From assembly GCA_022570795.1 (NCBI GenBank), contig JAKUDP010000011.1:682001-746000 (forward strand): a DNA stretch of 64,000 nucleotides, written 5' to 3'. The notes under the pieces are model-generated. The model had not been told where the DNA came from. It saw only the letters and a list, made by a program, of their open reading frames with translations, and ran no database searches. This document shows, piece by piece, positions 63,842 through 64,000 of the stretch. The position numbers and the translations under genes were made by a program. The first letter of the stretch is position 1, and the number at the start of each line of letters is the position of its first letter. This DNA is from Sphaerulina vaccinii. Its lineage: Eukaryota > Ascomycota > Dothideomycetes > Mycosphaerellales > Mycosphaerellaceae.

Positions 63842-64000
63842 TCAACCATTCGCCTGCGCAATCGCTATCAGAAAGAGGCGTGCAATATCTGCACCTGCCA
63901 GGGTATCGTCTATCGCTCCACCAACACCTTACAAATGAGGGACGTTGTCAGTGTCCTTGAAGGAAAGAAGATAGCAAACTAGTGTATACATATACTCCGT
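63842..64000 (-). CDS. C-terminal exon of an unidentified gene (cut by right edge)
   Basis: Minus-strand exon from about 63927 to TGA at 63842-63844 reads VGGAIDDTLAGADIARLFLI then AIAQANG and stops. It is preceded by an intron-like 3' end with a CACTGAC branch site and a TGTAAG acceptor; a GTATAT near 63995 may be the donor. The peptide is clearly coding-like (amphipathic, no stops, balanced composition), but too short for me to name the family. Confidence 0.4.

Overview
This window comes from a filamentous ascomycete nuclear genome. Genes carry one to three short spliceosomal introns (about 50-220 nt, GTAAGT/GTATGT donors, CTAAC/CTGAC branch sites), and the conserved proteins (Lst8, Elp1, Cox8, Sog2, Sok1/Tcp11, Lto1, chorismate synthase) are fungal. 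The balanced base composition, intron style, a HET-domain relic, small secreted Cys proteins and a heme-thiolate peroxygenase suggest a Dothideomycete close to the Mycosphaerellaceae; that placement is inference. No tRNA, rRNA, CRISPR array or intact transposon was recognised.

Layout. 1-8.1 kb: edge fragment of an extended short-chain dehydrogenase, several lineage-specific small genes, a tandem pair of four-block membrane-protein paralogues sharing a 20-bp promoter palindrome, then lipoate-protein ligase. 8.5-22.5 kb: housekeeping block with Sog2 (RAM signalling), ribosomal P1, a UPF0662 protein, a secreted GH5 glucanase, an unknown gene, a secreted Cys-containing protein and Lst8 (TOR complexes). 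22.5-31.7 kb: a gene-poor island with decayed coding fragments, one zinc-ribbon-like hypothetical gene, three successive unrelated tandem-repeat families (28.9-30.2 kb) and a possible histone-fold relic. 31.7-41.8 kb: Elp1, Cox8, a RING gene interrupted by one in-frame stop, then a divergent pair of a membrane GT2 glycosyltransferase and a UDP-glucuronate decarboxylase-like enzyme. 41.9-53.5 kb: F-box protein, Arg-rich protein, a 67-aa secreted Cys protein, Lto1, a HET pseudogene, Sok1/Tcp11 and a small PLDc_N-type membrane protein. 54-64 kb: a second tandem paralogue pair, mitochondrial methionyl-tRNA formyltransferase, an Stf2-like protein whose start codon is split by an intron, a small NTF2-like candidate, a heme-thiolate peroxygenase, chorismate synthase, and a gene entering from the right edge.

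The most notable structure is a dispersed element of about 80 bp (four copies at 2.0, 6.0, 19.2 and 41.8 kb, all in the same orientation) with an intron-like 3' end; in two copies it forms the 3' part of a modelled intron, which fits an introner-like element family. Genes likely to work together are the GT2/UDP-sugar pair (cell-surface polysaccharide) and the mitochondrial genes (lipoate ligase, Cox8, formyltransferase), the latter only in the sense of a shared compartment.
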